Shown here one piece after another: positions 1 to 9,389 of a stretch of DNA of 64,000 bases. The notes beneath the pieces were generated by a model. It saw only the letters and a program-made list of their open reading frames with translations, ran no database searches and was not told the origin of the DNA. How positions within the stretch are numbered: position 1 is the stretch's first letter; every line of letters starts with the position of its first letter. The stretch is taken from NCBI GenBank assembly GCA_037043015.1, contig CM073323.1, positions 30,470,758-30,534,757 on the forward strand. Direction: 5' to 3'. The position numbers were made by a program, and so were the translations under genes. This DNA is from Bryum argenteum. Its lineage: Eukaryota > Streptophyta > Bryopsida > Bryales > Bryaceae.

Positions 1-2
1 CT

Positions 3-3000
3 ACTTGTTTTTTAGATGAAGAATTTGCTAAGCGCTACAAAATTCGTCTAGTACAGAAGTCCAAACCTGTTTATGTAGAGGTGATAGATGGACGACCTTT
101 ATTGTCTGGCAGTGTCACCCATGAATCAGTACCTATAGAGGTGGCGTTTAAGGACCATAGTAGTTACGTCGTTTTTAATGTCATTAGAACCCCGTCAAAC
201 CCTGTCATCCTAGGTCTCTCTTGGTTAGAACAACATAACCCTACCATAGATTGGAAGTTGCGGAAAATGACTTTTTCCAAAGAACATTCCAAGAGCCAAC
301 CTAGTAGACATCCCAAGATAGGGAAACCATTGTTTATTGGAGCAAGGGCGTTCGTACGATCATCCAAAGAAGCAGCACCCTTTGTCATCTATGCAGCCCC
401 AACTAACACGGAGAAGAGTTCGACGGCAAGCATACCAGAGCAATACAAGGATTTTGAGGACGTGTTTCAGAAGAAGAACGCGGACATACTACCGGAGCAT
501 CGGCCATACGACTGTGCCATAGACCTGCAAGAAGGAGCACAACCGTCTTTTGGCCCAATCTACAATCTCTCTCAAACGGAGTTAGCGGAGCTGCGAAAAT
601 ACATTGACGAGAATCTAGCGAAGAACTTCATTCGTCATTCAAAGTCGCCAGCTGGGGCACCGATCTTGTTCGTAAAGAAGAAGGATGGCTCCTTGCGAAT
701 GTGCGTGGACTATCGAGGCCTCAACAAGGTAACTAAGAAAAATCGTTATCCGTTACCCTTGATTTCTGGTCTCTTGGAGCAGCTCGGGCGTGCAAAGATC
801 TTTACAAAAATTGATCTGAGGGGAGCTTACAACCTCGTACGGATCAAGGAAGGAGACGAGTGGAAGACAACGTTCCGTACAAGGTATGGCCATTTTGAAT
901 ATAATGTCATGCCTTTTGGCCTTACCAATCTTTCATTTTGTTTTCCAACACATGATGAATGACATCTTTCGGGAGCACCTTGACGACTTTGTTGTCATCT
1001 ATCTGGATGACATCCTGATATTTTCCAAAAACGAAGAAGAGCACGAGAAGCACGTTCGTTTGGTCCTCGAGAAACTACGAGAACGAGGACTCTACGCCAA
1101 GTTGGAGAAGTGCCTATTCCACCAAACCGAGATGGAGTTTTTAGGGTTCATTGCAACTACAGACGGCTTGAAGATGGACCCTAAGAAGGTGGAAGCAATT
1201 GTATCATGGGAGGTTCCGAAGACGGTTAGAGACGTACAATGTTTTCTTGGATTTGCTAACTTCTATCGAATCTTCATCAAGAATTATTCTTGTCATTTGC
1301 TCCACTCACTCGGTTGACTTGTAAGGACAAGCTCGAATGGGGACCTCAAGCAGAAAAGGCATTCCAAGACCTCAAGATGGCATTTATCACAGCTCCAATC
1401 TTGGTACATCCTGACTTTACAAAGGCCTTCTATTTGGAGACCGATGCTTCTGATTTTGCTTTGGGAGCCGTACTTTCTTTGAGATGGACGTGGGACGGGA
1501 AGCTTCATCCAGTGGCGTTCTATTCTCGAAAGTTTTATCTTCTTTGAAATCAATTATGAAATCCACGATAAGGAACTTCTTGCCATAGTAGATTCCTTCC
1601 AAGATTGGCGACACTTTCTCGAAGGCGCTGCACATCCAGTGACCGTATACACGGATCACAAGAATTTGGAATACTTTATGTCGGCTCGAGTCTTGAATCG
1701 ACGTCAAGCTCGGTGGAATATGTCGTTGTCACGATTTGACTTTGTTATTACCTATCGGCCTGGGAAGCAACAAGGACTATCCGATGCCTTATCGAGGAGA
1801 TCGTATCGCGCGCCTAAGGTGGAGAGAAGCGTTAAATCAACAATGCATCGCATTCTTTCAAAAACCGGAGCATTTTAGAATTTGCGCTACTGTCATGCCA
1901 ATTGATACGGACTTCCTTAACCAGATACGTACTGCGACAATTGAAGATTCTGTAGCTCTCGAGATCAAGAAGCGTGCTGATAATGACAAGTTCAAGGTGG
2001 AGGGAGATCTTTTGTACTTTGAAGAAGCGATCGTATATTCCTAAGGGACGAACACGACTTGAGTCCTCCAATCACGCCATGACTTTCAGTGCAGGACATT
2101 TTGGATACAACAAGACATTGGAGCTTATTTCGCGAGACTTACGGTGGCCTCAAATGTGGAAGGATGTGAAGGAGTTTGTTCTCTCTTGTGATATTTGTTC
2201 AAGGTCGAAGAACCCTCGGCATCGCCCCTATGGACTTTTGCAGCCATTGCCTATCCCGTATCGACCATGGTCTTGATTTCCATGGATTTCATTACGGACT
2301 CGCCGCCTTCAAACTCGTTTGACAAACATCTTTGTTGTGGTAGATGTTTGGCGAAGATGGCGCATTTTGTTTCTTGCAAGAAGACATCGTCGGCGAAGAT
2401 CTGACAAGACTCTTTCTTGATAATGTATATCGTTATCACGGCTTGCTGAGATGATATTGTGTCGGATCGCGGAACCCGATTCGTCTCAAGTTCGAAATCT
2501 CTATTTGAGATATTGAAGGTGGATATCAAGCTTTTTTCGGCATTTCATCCTCAAACCGACGCGGACAGACGGAACGGGTGAATCAAGTATTGGAGCGATA
2601 TCTACGTTGCACCATCAACTATCAAAGAAGACGATTGGATCAGTATCTACCGCTTGCCGAGTTCGCCTACAACAACACTATTCATGCGTCGACCCAACAA
2701 ACACCATTCTTTGCCAACTACGGATACCACCCGAAGCTTGATTTATGGAATTGATGGCCAATAACAACCCAAAGAAAGAGAAGATTTTGCGAAGCGGCTA
2801 TCGGAACTTCAAGCAACGCCGAGACTTCAATGCAAACCGCCCAAGAGTTGTACAAGGCGTCCCATGAGATAAATTTTGAATGAGGCACCTACTTTCAAGA
2901 TCGGAGATAAAGTATGGTCGCTTCGACGGAATATCAAGACCAAGCGGCCGTGTGATAAGTTGGACTATCAAGATTGGGACCATTTGCCATCCGAAACAAA

Positions 3001-3290
3001 TCAATCCAGTGGCCTATCGGTTGGAGTTACAGCTACTATGAAGGTACATCCAGTCTTCCACGTGTCTTTATTGGAACCTTATCGAGAGTCGACTTTTCCG
3101 GGAAGAGTGCGAGGGCCGCCACCTAGTATCGAAATTGAGAACCACGAGGAATATGAGGTGGATAAGGTAATTGGATTCACGGCTTGAAGGGGAAACTTGG
3201 AGTATTTTGTGCATTGGAGCGGATACGACATCAATGAAAGAACGTGGGAACATGCCGAAAATCTTGTAAATGCGCCGAAAAAAGGCACGG
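3..3290 (+). pseudogene. Ty3/gypsy chromovirus pol polyprotein, frameshifted, 5' end outside window
   Basis: This is a degenerate retrotransposon polyprotein. Its frame is already open at the left edge (position 3), so gag, most of the protease and the 5' LTR lie outside the window. Domains in order: the end of the aspartic protease (ILGLSWL..NP.IDW, about 200-260); reverse transcriptase (about 540-1200) with VDYRGLN, the PFGLTN block and the catalytic YLDD at 1000-1011; RNase H (about 1290-1800) with TDASDFALGAVLS and [10 protein letters not shown]; an HHCC integrase zinc finger (about 2060-2200, CDIC at its end); the integrase core (about 2275-2700, with MDFITD and HPQTD); and a C-terminal chromodomain (about 3150-3290, YFVHWSGYD...RTWE). 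The chromodomain places it among chromoviruses, which are known to target chromatin. The frame breaks near 940, 1300, 1545, 1800, 2040, 2280-2400, 2560-2750 and 3185, so it cannot encode an intact pol. Some breaks may be sequencing indels. Confidence 0.93.
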
Positions 3291-3466
3291 GGAATTTCAT
3301 CAACGATATCCTCATAAACCTAAGCCTTTCCGACGATAACTTCTCTCTGACGCTTGCCCACTCAGGAGAATAAAAGGGGGAGAGTGAACACAACCTTGAT
3401 TCACATTTGATTTACATATTTTGTTCTAGATAGAATTTCTCTATAGTCATAGTTTGGTTTTTAGTC
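3291..3466 (+). other. Spacer between chromovirus pol and the extra ORF
   Basis: This short stretch contains a purine-rich run (AAAAGGGGGAGAG, about 3372-3384) that looks like a polypurine tract. It lies about 480 bp before the LTR, so it is at best a secondary tract. I see nothing else here. Confidence 0.35.
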
Positions 3467-3824
3467 ATGGATAGTCAAGAGATAGATAGCATACCAGTTA
3501 TGCCATCTCAACCAACCAACTCTCGAAGGCGACCCAGAGATGAAGAACCGCCTACGCCACGACGCCGACGGAGGATTCCGAGCAATCGATCGCTGGTGAT
3601 TGTATTTGAGGTCGAGCCCGCTTTCAATGGTCTGCCAGGAAGGGGTGTTTGCGGGACAATTCATAACGGAAGACACGAAGTTCACGCTGGGTCGGGAAGT
3701 GGAAGGCGTCGGCCACTATCGTTGGCTTCAAGGACCAATGAACCACTTGCCTCGTGAACAACAATTGGAGTTTATTGCGGATGTCATGCGGCAGATTTTC
3801 ATTTTCTGCGTTGGTATTGACTAA
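3467..3824 (+). pseudogene. Extra small ORF between chromovirus pol and 3' LTR (one frameshift)
   Basis: After the pol stop and before the polypurine tract there is an ATG-initiated reading frame. It starts MDSQEIDSIPVMPSQP and runs into a strongly basic stretch (RRRPRDEEPPTPRRRRR) that resembles a nuclear-localisation or nucleic-acid-binding tail. The frame shifts once near 3640-3655, beside a GGGG run, and continues in the next frame to a stop at 3824. The second part has compositionally normal protein sequence (FAGQFITEDTKFTLG, PREQQLEFIADVM). Together the two parts would give about 119 residues. I do not recognise the family. It lies inside the element, so it is probably an additional retrotransposon ORF, but a captured host fragment is possible. 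I see no signal peptide or TM segment, which argues against an env-like role. Confidence 0.5.
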
Positions 3825-3855
3825 CAACAACGTTGCTTCCGGAGACCTCGAAGCT

Positions 3856-3866
3856 AGAAGGGGAGG
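3856..3866 (+). other. Polypurine tract of the chromovirus
   Basis: AGAAGGGGAGG lies directly before the inferred LTR start (TGATGTCGGACA). This is the expected site for plus-strand priming in LTR elements. It fixes the LTR boundary to position 3867 or 3870. Confidence 0.7.
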
Positions 3867-3885
3867 TGATGTCGGACATACACAA

Positions 3886-4087
3886 GAAGTTTCTAGAAGG
3901 TTCTTCTAAAATATTCTCTGAAGATTCCCTAAAAGATTCCTAGAAGATTCCTCGAAGATTCCCCTGTGTCACGGCCACGTACTAGGTAGACAACTTAGGA
4001 AGGTTCTAGAAGGTTTAGAAGCTTCCGGAAACTTCCGGAAGTTCCGGAAGTCTCGGAAGTTTTGGAAGGTCCTTGAAGTTTCCGGAA
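3886..4087 (+). promoter_or_regulatory. Cluster of heat-shock-element-like arrays in LTR U3
   Basis: Heat shock factors bind alternating nGAAn/nTTCn units in 5-bp register. Exact arrays with 2-nt spacers are visible at 3886-3903 (GAA-gt-TTC-ta-GAA-gg-TTC, four units), 3999-4011 (three units), 4018-4040 (five units) and 4075-4087 (three units). Many imperfect GAAGATTC and GGAAGTTCCGGAAG blocks lie between them. All are 90-300 bp upstream of the LTR TATA box, which is a plausible enhancer position. The motif match is seen directly; heat responsiveness is inferred. A degenerate minisatellite of GGAAG units that happens to make HSEs is the alternative origin. Confidence 0.6.
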
Positions 4088-4179
4088 GGCCCCTGGAAGC
4101 TTCGGAAGGTCTGGAAGTTCTTAGAAGGTCCTAGAAGGTCCTAGGTTGAGGAAGGTTGGAGAACCTTCTTCTTAGCTAG

Positions 4180-4187
4180 TATATAGG
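4180..4187 (+). promoter_or_regulatory. LTR TATA box
   Basis: TATATAGG follows the GAA/TTC-rich U3 and lies about 190 bp before the LTR end. Transcription would be expected to start about 25-32 bp downstream, inside the adjacent hairpin. Confidence 0.6.
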
Positions 4188-4188
4188 A

Positions 4189-4218
4189 GTCGAGGCTGAG
4201 GGCAACCTCAGTCTCGAC
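4189..4218 (+). other. 13-bp stem-loop with GCAA tetraloop near the LTR transcription start
   Basis: The left arm GTCGAGGCTGAGG (4189-4201) pairs over its full length with 4206-4218, counting one G-T wobble, and closes a GCAA loop (4202-4205), a GNRA-type tetraloop. It begins 2 bp after the TATA box and spans the expected start site. Confidence 0.6.
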
Positions 4219-4370
4219 AACGCATCTCTTGGAGCTCTAGCTCATCTCTCTTGTTGTTGTTCGTGTACTCTTCTTGTTAATTCAAGCTCCTGTCAGTTCT
4301 TGTTAGTTTCCACATATTCTTATCATCTGTTTCCGTGTCCCTGACACTTGGTTAGAGTGTTTCTAACACA

Positions 4371-4552
4371 AGAAGGTGCTGATTTGCATTGATGGCTATC
4401 AAATCCTTTTGTTGAGAGTGGTTTTGAGCTTAGGAGTGTTCTTTGTGTTCTACTTGAGTGCACTTGCGGAATTGAGGGCTGAATCTAGCTTTTAGGGTGC
4501 ATGTGTGCACACAAGGGGCTGATTTGAGCATTTGTGGTGCATGTGTGCACAC
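4371..4552. repeat. Spacer with a 20-bp direct repeat, period 40
   Basis: GGTGCATGTGTGCACACAAG occurs at 4496-4515 and again at 4536-4555, and each copy contains the palindrome GTGTGCACAC. The second copy abuts the start of the copia remnant. No coding signal is visible in the rest of this stretch. Confidence 0.5.
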
Positions 4553-5396
4553 AAGAAGGTGATAGGAAGGTGATTGCTAGATTGCATAGAGTAGGGAGTT
4601 TGTATGAAATGCCCTTCTCCATGCATGAAATGGCCAATGTGGCACACCAAATGCCACAATCAGCCCCTTTGGGAGGTTGGCATAGTAACCATGGGCATTT
4701 GAATGTGAAGAGTATCAAGGCTATGGAAAGCATGGTGAATGACATGCAAATCAAGTGTCGTGATGTGGTGTTTTCTAAAAGCGCCAGTTGTAGAGGTGCA
4801 AATGTGGAGATGCATCCAAGTGCGAGTTTGGAGCCACCTACGGTAATTATGGTGGATGCGCCTCCAATTTCAGCATGCTTTGTACAAGAGGCAAAAGTTG
4901 GAGAGGAGCCAAATGCAATGCAAGAGTCACAAGAGACACAAGAGGAGGAGGTGGTGCAAGAGAGTCAACCACCACATGAAGAGATACGAGAAGGGCAGCG
5001 TGCAAATGGCTCAAGGTACCTAAGAAGGGAGAAGAGGCCACTTGGTGAGTGGTGGTTGAATCACATTTTTCCACCACGTAGTGAAGTAGATCATGCAAAT
5101 GTAGCTTGTTTTGATGAATCTTTGAGCTTGGGTGATGCTTTGCAAAGTATGGATGCAAGCAAGTGGGAGATCGCCATGCAAAAGGAGTATGCATATCTAA
5201 TGACCTATGGCACATGAGGGTTGGCTCCATTGCCAAAGAGCCACAAGAGTGTTAAAGCATGGAGAGGTGAACTTGTGGTGTAACCCAACAGAGGAGATAG
5301 TGGTCGGTGTGTTGACGAAGGAAGTTGCTAAGGTGAGGCACTAGAAGATTACAATGTGATGGGATTGCGAGATGGAAACTACTCGCAAAGTGGGAG
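4553..5396 (+). pseudogene. Ty1/copia pol remnant, left arm (integrase core and RT deleted)
   Basis: The reading frame starts inside the GAG-pre-integrase region (RKVIARLHRVGSLYEMPF, then GHLNVKSIKAMESMVNDMQI) and passes straight into an acidic Q/E-rich linker. It continues with the segment that normally precedes RT (REKRPLGEWWLNH, LSLGDALQSMDASKWEIAMQ). The integrase catalytic core expected between these is missing. A TGA at 5215-5217 falls where the inverted partner reads TGG (Trp). RT is also absent: by about 5280 the sequence resembles the extreme end of RNase H (LTKEVAKVRH). A short purine-rich tract (AAGTGGGAG) then leads into the LTR. It is the remnant of a non-autonomous, internally deleted element. 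Confidence 0.85.
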
Positions 5397-5708
5397 TGTT
5401 AGAGATAGGTTGCTCGTAGTTTAGAAGAGCAACTAATAGTTATAAGAGTATGTTCTAGTAAGGAATAGAAGAGAGGTGTTAGTCCTTTAGAGTGTGTGAA
5501 GAGGGCTGGTCCTAAGAGCCTTAGAGAGAGAAGAGAGGACTTGGCCTCTCGGTTATCCCATATTGATTGTAGCACCATGTGCCTACCTATGGATATATAA
5601 GCAAGGGCTTGGAATGAGTATGTATCTCATTCAAGCATTCATTGCTCTACCTTGTGTGTAAGCTTTGATGTTTGTATTCTCTCTCACCCTCTATTGAGCT
5701 TCAATATG
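5397..5708 (+). mobile_element. Ty1/copia LTR, plus orientation (about 312 bp)
   Basis: It begins TGTTAGAGATAGG directly after AAGTGGGAG and carries a TATA-like GGATATATAAGC near 5590-5600. It matches in inverted orientation the LTR at 6481-6795 almost end to end. Shared sequence stops after CTTCAATATG at 5708, where it joins an oppositely oriented protease fragment; the terminal CA and primer-binding site are not evident. In this orientation it is the 3' LTR of the left-arm pol remnant. Confidence 0.85.
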
Positions 5709-6480
5709 GAGAACCTCCTATATGTTGATTTTATGCTTTACTCCCAACACCTTCACCTCCTCAACAATAGTGCCAACTCCGACCGCATGCACAATACTAC
5801 CATCTCCCAAGTGCACATTTCGTGGTGGTGATATTACCTCATATGTTTGAAATGCTGCCCTATGAGGTGACATGTGCTTGGTGGCTCCCGAATCCATGAT
5901 CCACTTGTCAATGGTATTGTCATCTCCATCTCCATTTGCAAAGGCATGCTCTTCCCACATCTCCTCTTTGCTTGCAACAACGGCGCTTACAAAGGCATAC
6001 TCCTCCTCATTGTCTTTGTTTCTTGCAACATTGGCACTCTCTTTCTCCTTCTTGTTTTAGAAGCAATACCTTGCAATGTGGCCCGGTTTGCCACAATTGA
6101 AGCACGTCCTTGGCCCATTTTGCATCCTCCGTTTGTTTTGAGCCGCCACCAACGCTTCCTCACCACTTTGAGCACCCCTCTCCTTCCTCTTGGACACTTC
6201 ATGCATCAACCTTGACACCACAAACTCCATCTTAAGGTCAGCAAGTTGCAAGGTCTCTAAAGCCGTTATCAAGTGCTCAAATGAAGATGGGAGACTATCA
6301 AGCAAGGTCATAACAATATCCTCCTCCTTCATGGGCACATCCAAGCAAGCAAGTTGATCCGCAAGTGCCTTGATGTTGTTGATGTGCTCCAACAAGTCAG
6401 CCCCTTCTTCCATCTTGATTGTGAAGAACTTGCGCCTCAAGAAGAGTATGTTGGACAAGCTTTTTGTCTCATGGATGTTG
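5709..6480 (-). pseudogene. Ty1/copia gag-protease fragment (minus strand)
   Basis: Read on the minus strand from 6480, the frame is a gag segment (EEGADLLEHINNIKALADQL, then LDSLPSSFEHLITAL) ending in a CCHC zinc knuckle, CFNCGKPGHIARYC (about 6103-6060). After one TAA at 6059-6057 the same frame continues through an acidic linker into the protease, with the catalytic motif DSGATKHMS (about 5897). It stops at KHKINI, next to the LTR at 5708. The gag N-terminus is missing: the fragment starts right at the LTR end at 6481. Apart from the TAA it is open over about 240 codons. The right arm carries the same protease region with DSEAT. Confidence 0.88.
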
Positions 6481-6795
6481 CATATTGAAGCTCAATAGAG
6501 GGTGAGAGAGAATACAAACATCAAAGCTTACACACAAGGTAGAGCAATGAATGCTTGAATGAGATACATACTCATTCCAAGCCCTTGCTTATGTATCCAT
6601 AGGTAGGCACATGGTGCTACAAACAATATGGGATAACCGAGAGGCTAAGTCCTCTCTTCTCTCTCTCTAAGGCTTTTAGGACCAGCCCTCTTCACACACC
6701 CTAGAGGACTAAGACCTAGCCTCTATTACTTACTCTAACATACTCTCATAACTATTAGGTGCTCTTATAAACTACGAGCAACCTAATCTCTAACA
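6481..6795 (-). mobile_element. Ty1/copia LTR, minus orientation (about 315 bp)
   Basis: It is the inverted partner of 5397-5708, beginning on the minus strand at TGTTAGAG (6795) after the same AAGTGGGAG tract and ending at CTTCAATATG (6481). It serves as 3' LTR for the minus-strand pol remnant to its right. It also directly precedes the gag fragment, as a 5' LTR would, so it is shared between two internal regions. A few substitutions and small indels separate it from its partner. Confidence 0.85.
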
Positions 6796-7910
6796 CTCCC
6801 ACTTTGCGAGTAGTTTTCTCCTCGCAATCCCATCTCCTTGTGCCTCACCTTGGTAAACGCTTTGGTCAACATATCACCCACTATGTCCTCCATTTGGTAA
6901 TACTTCAAGCTCTCCTCTCCATCCTCTAACTATCTTGGGCGCATTTGGCAACAAAGCCAATTCCCATGTGCCATTGTTTTGTTTGGTCAACTCCCACTTC
7001 TTTGCATGCACACTTTGCAAAGCATCACCCAAACTCAAAGTATCATAAAAAAACAAATAAGATTTGCACGTTCAACCTCAATACATGGTGGAAGAATATG
7101 GTTTAACCACCACTCACCAAGTGACTTCCTCTCCCTTATTAGGTACCATGGGCCTTGTGCATGCTGCCCCTCTTCAATCTCCCTCATGTGATTCAACCGC
7201 CACATCCTCCTCTTCCTTCTCTTTTGGCTCTTGCACTCCTTTAGGCTTTTCTCCAACTTGAGCCTCTTGTACAACGCATGCTGAAATTGGAGTTGCATCC
7301 ACCCCAATCACCATAGTGGCTCCAAACTCCCACTTGGATGCATCTCCACATTCGCATTTCGACAAGTGGCCTCCTCCGCAATCACCACATCACGAGCCGC
7401 TGAATTTGATGTCCTATTCTTGATTTGCATGCCATTTACCATCCTTTCAAGGACCTTCAAATTCTTCACATTCAAATGCCCAAGGCGCCTATGGCGTAGC
7501 TCCAAAGGCGCTGATTGTGGCATTTGGTGTGCCACATTGGCCATATCATACATAGAGAAGGGCATTTGATACAAACTCCCTTCTCTTGGCAATCTAGCAA
7601 TCACCTTCCTATTTACAGCCCTCACAATGCATGCATTATCATCAAACTCCACCTTTATGCCATTAAGAGCAAGCTTTGCTATGGATAACAAATTTCTCTT
7701 TAACTTTGGGATGTGGAGAACCTCCTTTATGTTGATTTTGTGCTTTACTCCCATCACCTTCACCTCCTCAACAATGGTGCCAACTCCGACCGCATGCACA
7801 ATACTACCATCTCCCAAGTGCACATTTCGTGGTGGTGATATTACCTCATATGTTTGAAATGCTGCCCTATGAGGTGACATGTGCTTGGTGGCTTCCGAAT
7901 CCATGATCCA
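6796..7910 (-). pseudogene. Ty1/copia pro-pol remnant, right arm (minus strand), cut by the gap
   Basis: On the minus strand from 7910 it reads the protease (WIMDSEATKHMS, with Glu where the family has Gly next to the catalytic Asp-Ser), then the GAG-pre-integrase segment (INIKEVLHIPKLKRNLLSIA; GHLNVKNLKVLERMVNGMQI). After the same internal deletion as the left arm come the acidic linker, the pre-RT block (RERKSLGEWWLNH; LSLGDALQSV) and a short NGTWELALLPNAPK piece. Several frameshifts occur between 7370 and 6870. It then runs through the RNase H tail into the LTR at 6795. The upstream end is lost in the 100-N gap. Because both arms share the integrase deletion, the deletion is older than the inverted arrangement. 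Confidence 0.85.
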
Positions 7911-8010
7911 NNNNNNNNNNNNNNNNNNNNNNNNNNNNNNNNNNNNNNNNNNNNNNNNNNNNNNNNNNNNNNNNNNNNNNNNNNNNNNNNNNNNNNNNNN
8001 NNNNNNNNNN
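7911..8010. other. Assembly gap, exactly 100 N
   Basis: This is a fixed-size gap of unknown true length. It separates the copia remnant from the 3' end of a minisatellite array, so further copies of the 12.6-kb unit could be missing here. Confidence 0.97.
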
Positions 8011-8166
8011 CAAAAAGGGGGTTGATCACAATAAGGGGGTTGGTCACAATAAGGGGGTAGTTCTCTATAGGAGGGTTGATTAGAACAAGGGGTGAAGGGG
8101 GTTGTTCTCAATAGGGGGGTTGATCACAATAAGGGGTTGATCACAATAAGGGGTTGTTCACAATAA
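8011..8166 (+). repeat. Minisatellite array 1 (3' end only)
   Basis: These units match the last part of the complete array at 20601-20761, including the variants GTAGTTCTCTATAGGAGGG and GATTAGAACAAGGGGTGAAGG. The rest of this array is lost in the gap. Confidence 0.9.
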
Positions 8167-9389
8167 GCCTTTAAAATCAAATAGGACTAGGTTTTCTTAG
8201 TTTGAGTAAACTTATTATTTTAGGAAACTAATAAGCTTCCTCATAGGTTTCTTGTGCGCTCACTCCATTTTATCATATACTATGTTATTTATGCCAATAA
8301 TATCAATTTCTAATTCGTGATAATAGAAAGTACATTTTATATTGATTTTCAAATTATTTCTCTTTTAAATCAAGTATAAAACAAATACTACCTATTTTAG
8401 GAAATTGGACCATGTAGATCTAATTTGGGGTTTAGGGTTTTTATGAAAGCAAAAATAATATTATCTAAGCATATTAAATATTTAATCAATACAATCCCAC
8501 TATGACATTATGAGTTGGCATTGGATTCTACTTCATTCACCTTATCATTATTTCCCCTTAACTTTCAAAACTTCAAACTTTGTCCCACAAATATCAAAGC
8601 ATAAGTATTTAATCAATACAATCTCACTATGACATTATGAGTTGGCATTGGATTTTACTTCATTCACCTTATCATTCTTTCCCCGTAACTTTCAAAATTT
8701 CAAACTTTCCCCATCAAACATCAAAACATATATATTTAATCAATACAATCCCACTATGACATTATTTATTTTCCCTCATTTGCGCTTTTATTTCCTTGGA
8801 CCAAATCTTAACCATTCACCTACATTATCTTTAGCATAAAGTTCGACATGATAATCCAAAAAGGTTGAGGTTAGAATGTGGAGTTCCCAACTGAAGGTTT
8901 CAGATTTCAAATGAGAAACTCAAAAACATTTAATAAAGTTTCTTAGATATATACAAAAGTATCACGCAAGGAACACAAGTTAACCACGTTGAACACCCAA
9001 TTTTGTAATTTTCCTACATAGCAGTAATATAAAATAAAGGGGACTACTGAGTATACTCATGGAAGTTGGTGGAACATGTACAGTACAACAATTTCACACG
9101 CATCAAAAGGGACAATTTGAAAATTTGAACACCCAAATTTGAGATTTCAAACGCATAGAAAGGGACAATTTGAAAATTTGAACACCCAAACTTGTGATTT
9201 TGTAACTTTCCTACATAATGTTCAGTAGTATAAAATAAAGGGGACTACTGAGTATACTCCTGGAAGTTGGTGGACTATGTACAGTACCAAAATTTCACAC
9301 GCATAAAAAAGGGACAATTTGAAAATTCAAATAAATAAATGAATTACTGATGATGGATGTACAGCGGTTTGGAATTGTGCTTCTTTCAG
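8167..9389. repeat. AT-rich flank with two nested tandem duplications, copy 1
   Basis: No coding signal is visible. A 127-bp period is repeated about 2.2 times (anchor TTTAATCAAT at 8481, 8608 and 8735, followed by ACAATC.CACTATGACATTATG). A second duplication of about 197 bp spans roughly 8980-9330 (anchors GTAATTTTCCTACAT at 9005 and GTAACTTTCCTACAT at 9202). It includes repeated blocks such as GGGGACTACTGAGTATACTC and GGGACAATTTGAAAATT. The last 35 bp before 9390 look like residual PLD intron, with a TTCTTTCAG acceptor. Confidence 0.8.

Larger units (their letters stand above)
3867..4370 (+). mobile_element. 3' LTR of the Ty3/gypsy chromovirus (about 500 bp)
   Basis: The LTR begins with TG just after the polypurine tract (TGATGTCGG at 3867, or TGTCGGACA at 3870) and ends near TTTCTAACA (CA at 4368 or 4370), which gives short TGT...ACA termini. 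Inside are a U3 of about 300 bp full of GAA/TTC blocks, a TATA box at 4180-4187, a hairpin at 4189-4218, and a T-rich R/U5 with CTCTTGTTGTTGTTCG and TCTTGTTAATTC. No second copy of this LTR is visible, so the exact ends are inferred. The following sequence (from 4371) is not recognisably part of this element. Confidence 0.72.

Noticed and set aside
3372-3384. Purine run after the chromodomain as the true polypurine tract
   Set aside because: No LTR-like TG start follows, and a better tract directly precedes the LTR at 3867.
4189-4218. Hairpin as a rho-independent terminator
   Set aside because: It has no downstream T run and lies in a eukaryotic LTR next to a TATA box.
5397-6795. DNA transposon with about 315-bp terminal inverted repeats
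   Set aside because: The inverted arms are LTRs: each begins TGTTAG after a purine tract, has a TATA box and adjoins copia pol. The spacer encodes gag and protease, not a transposase.
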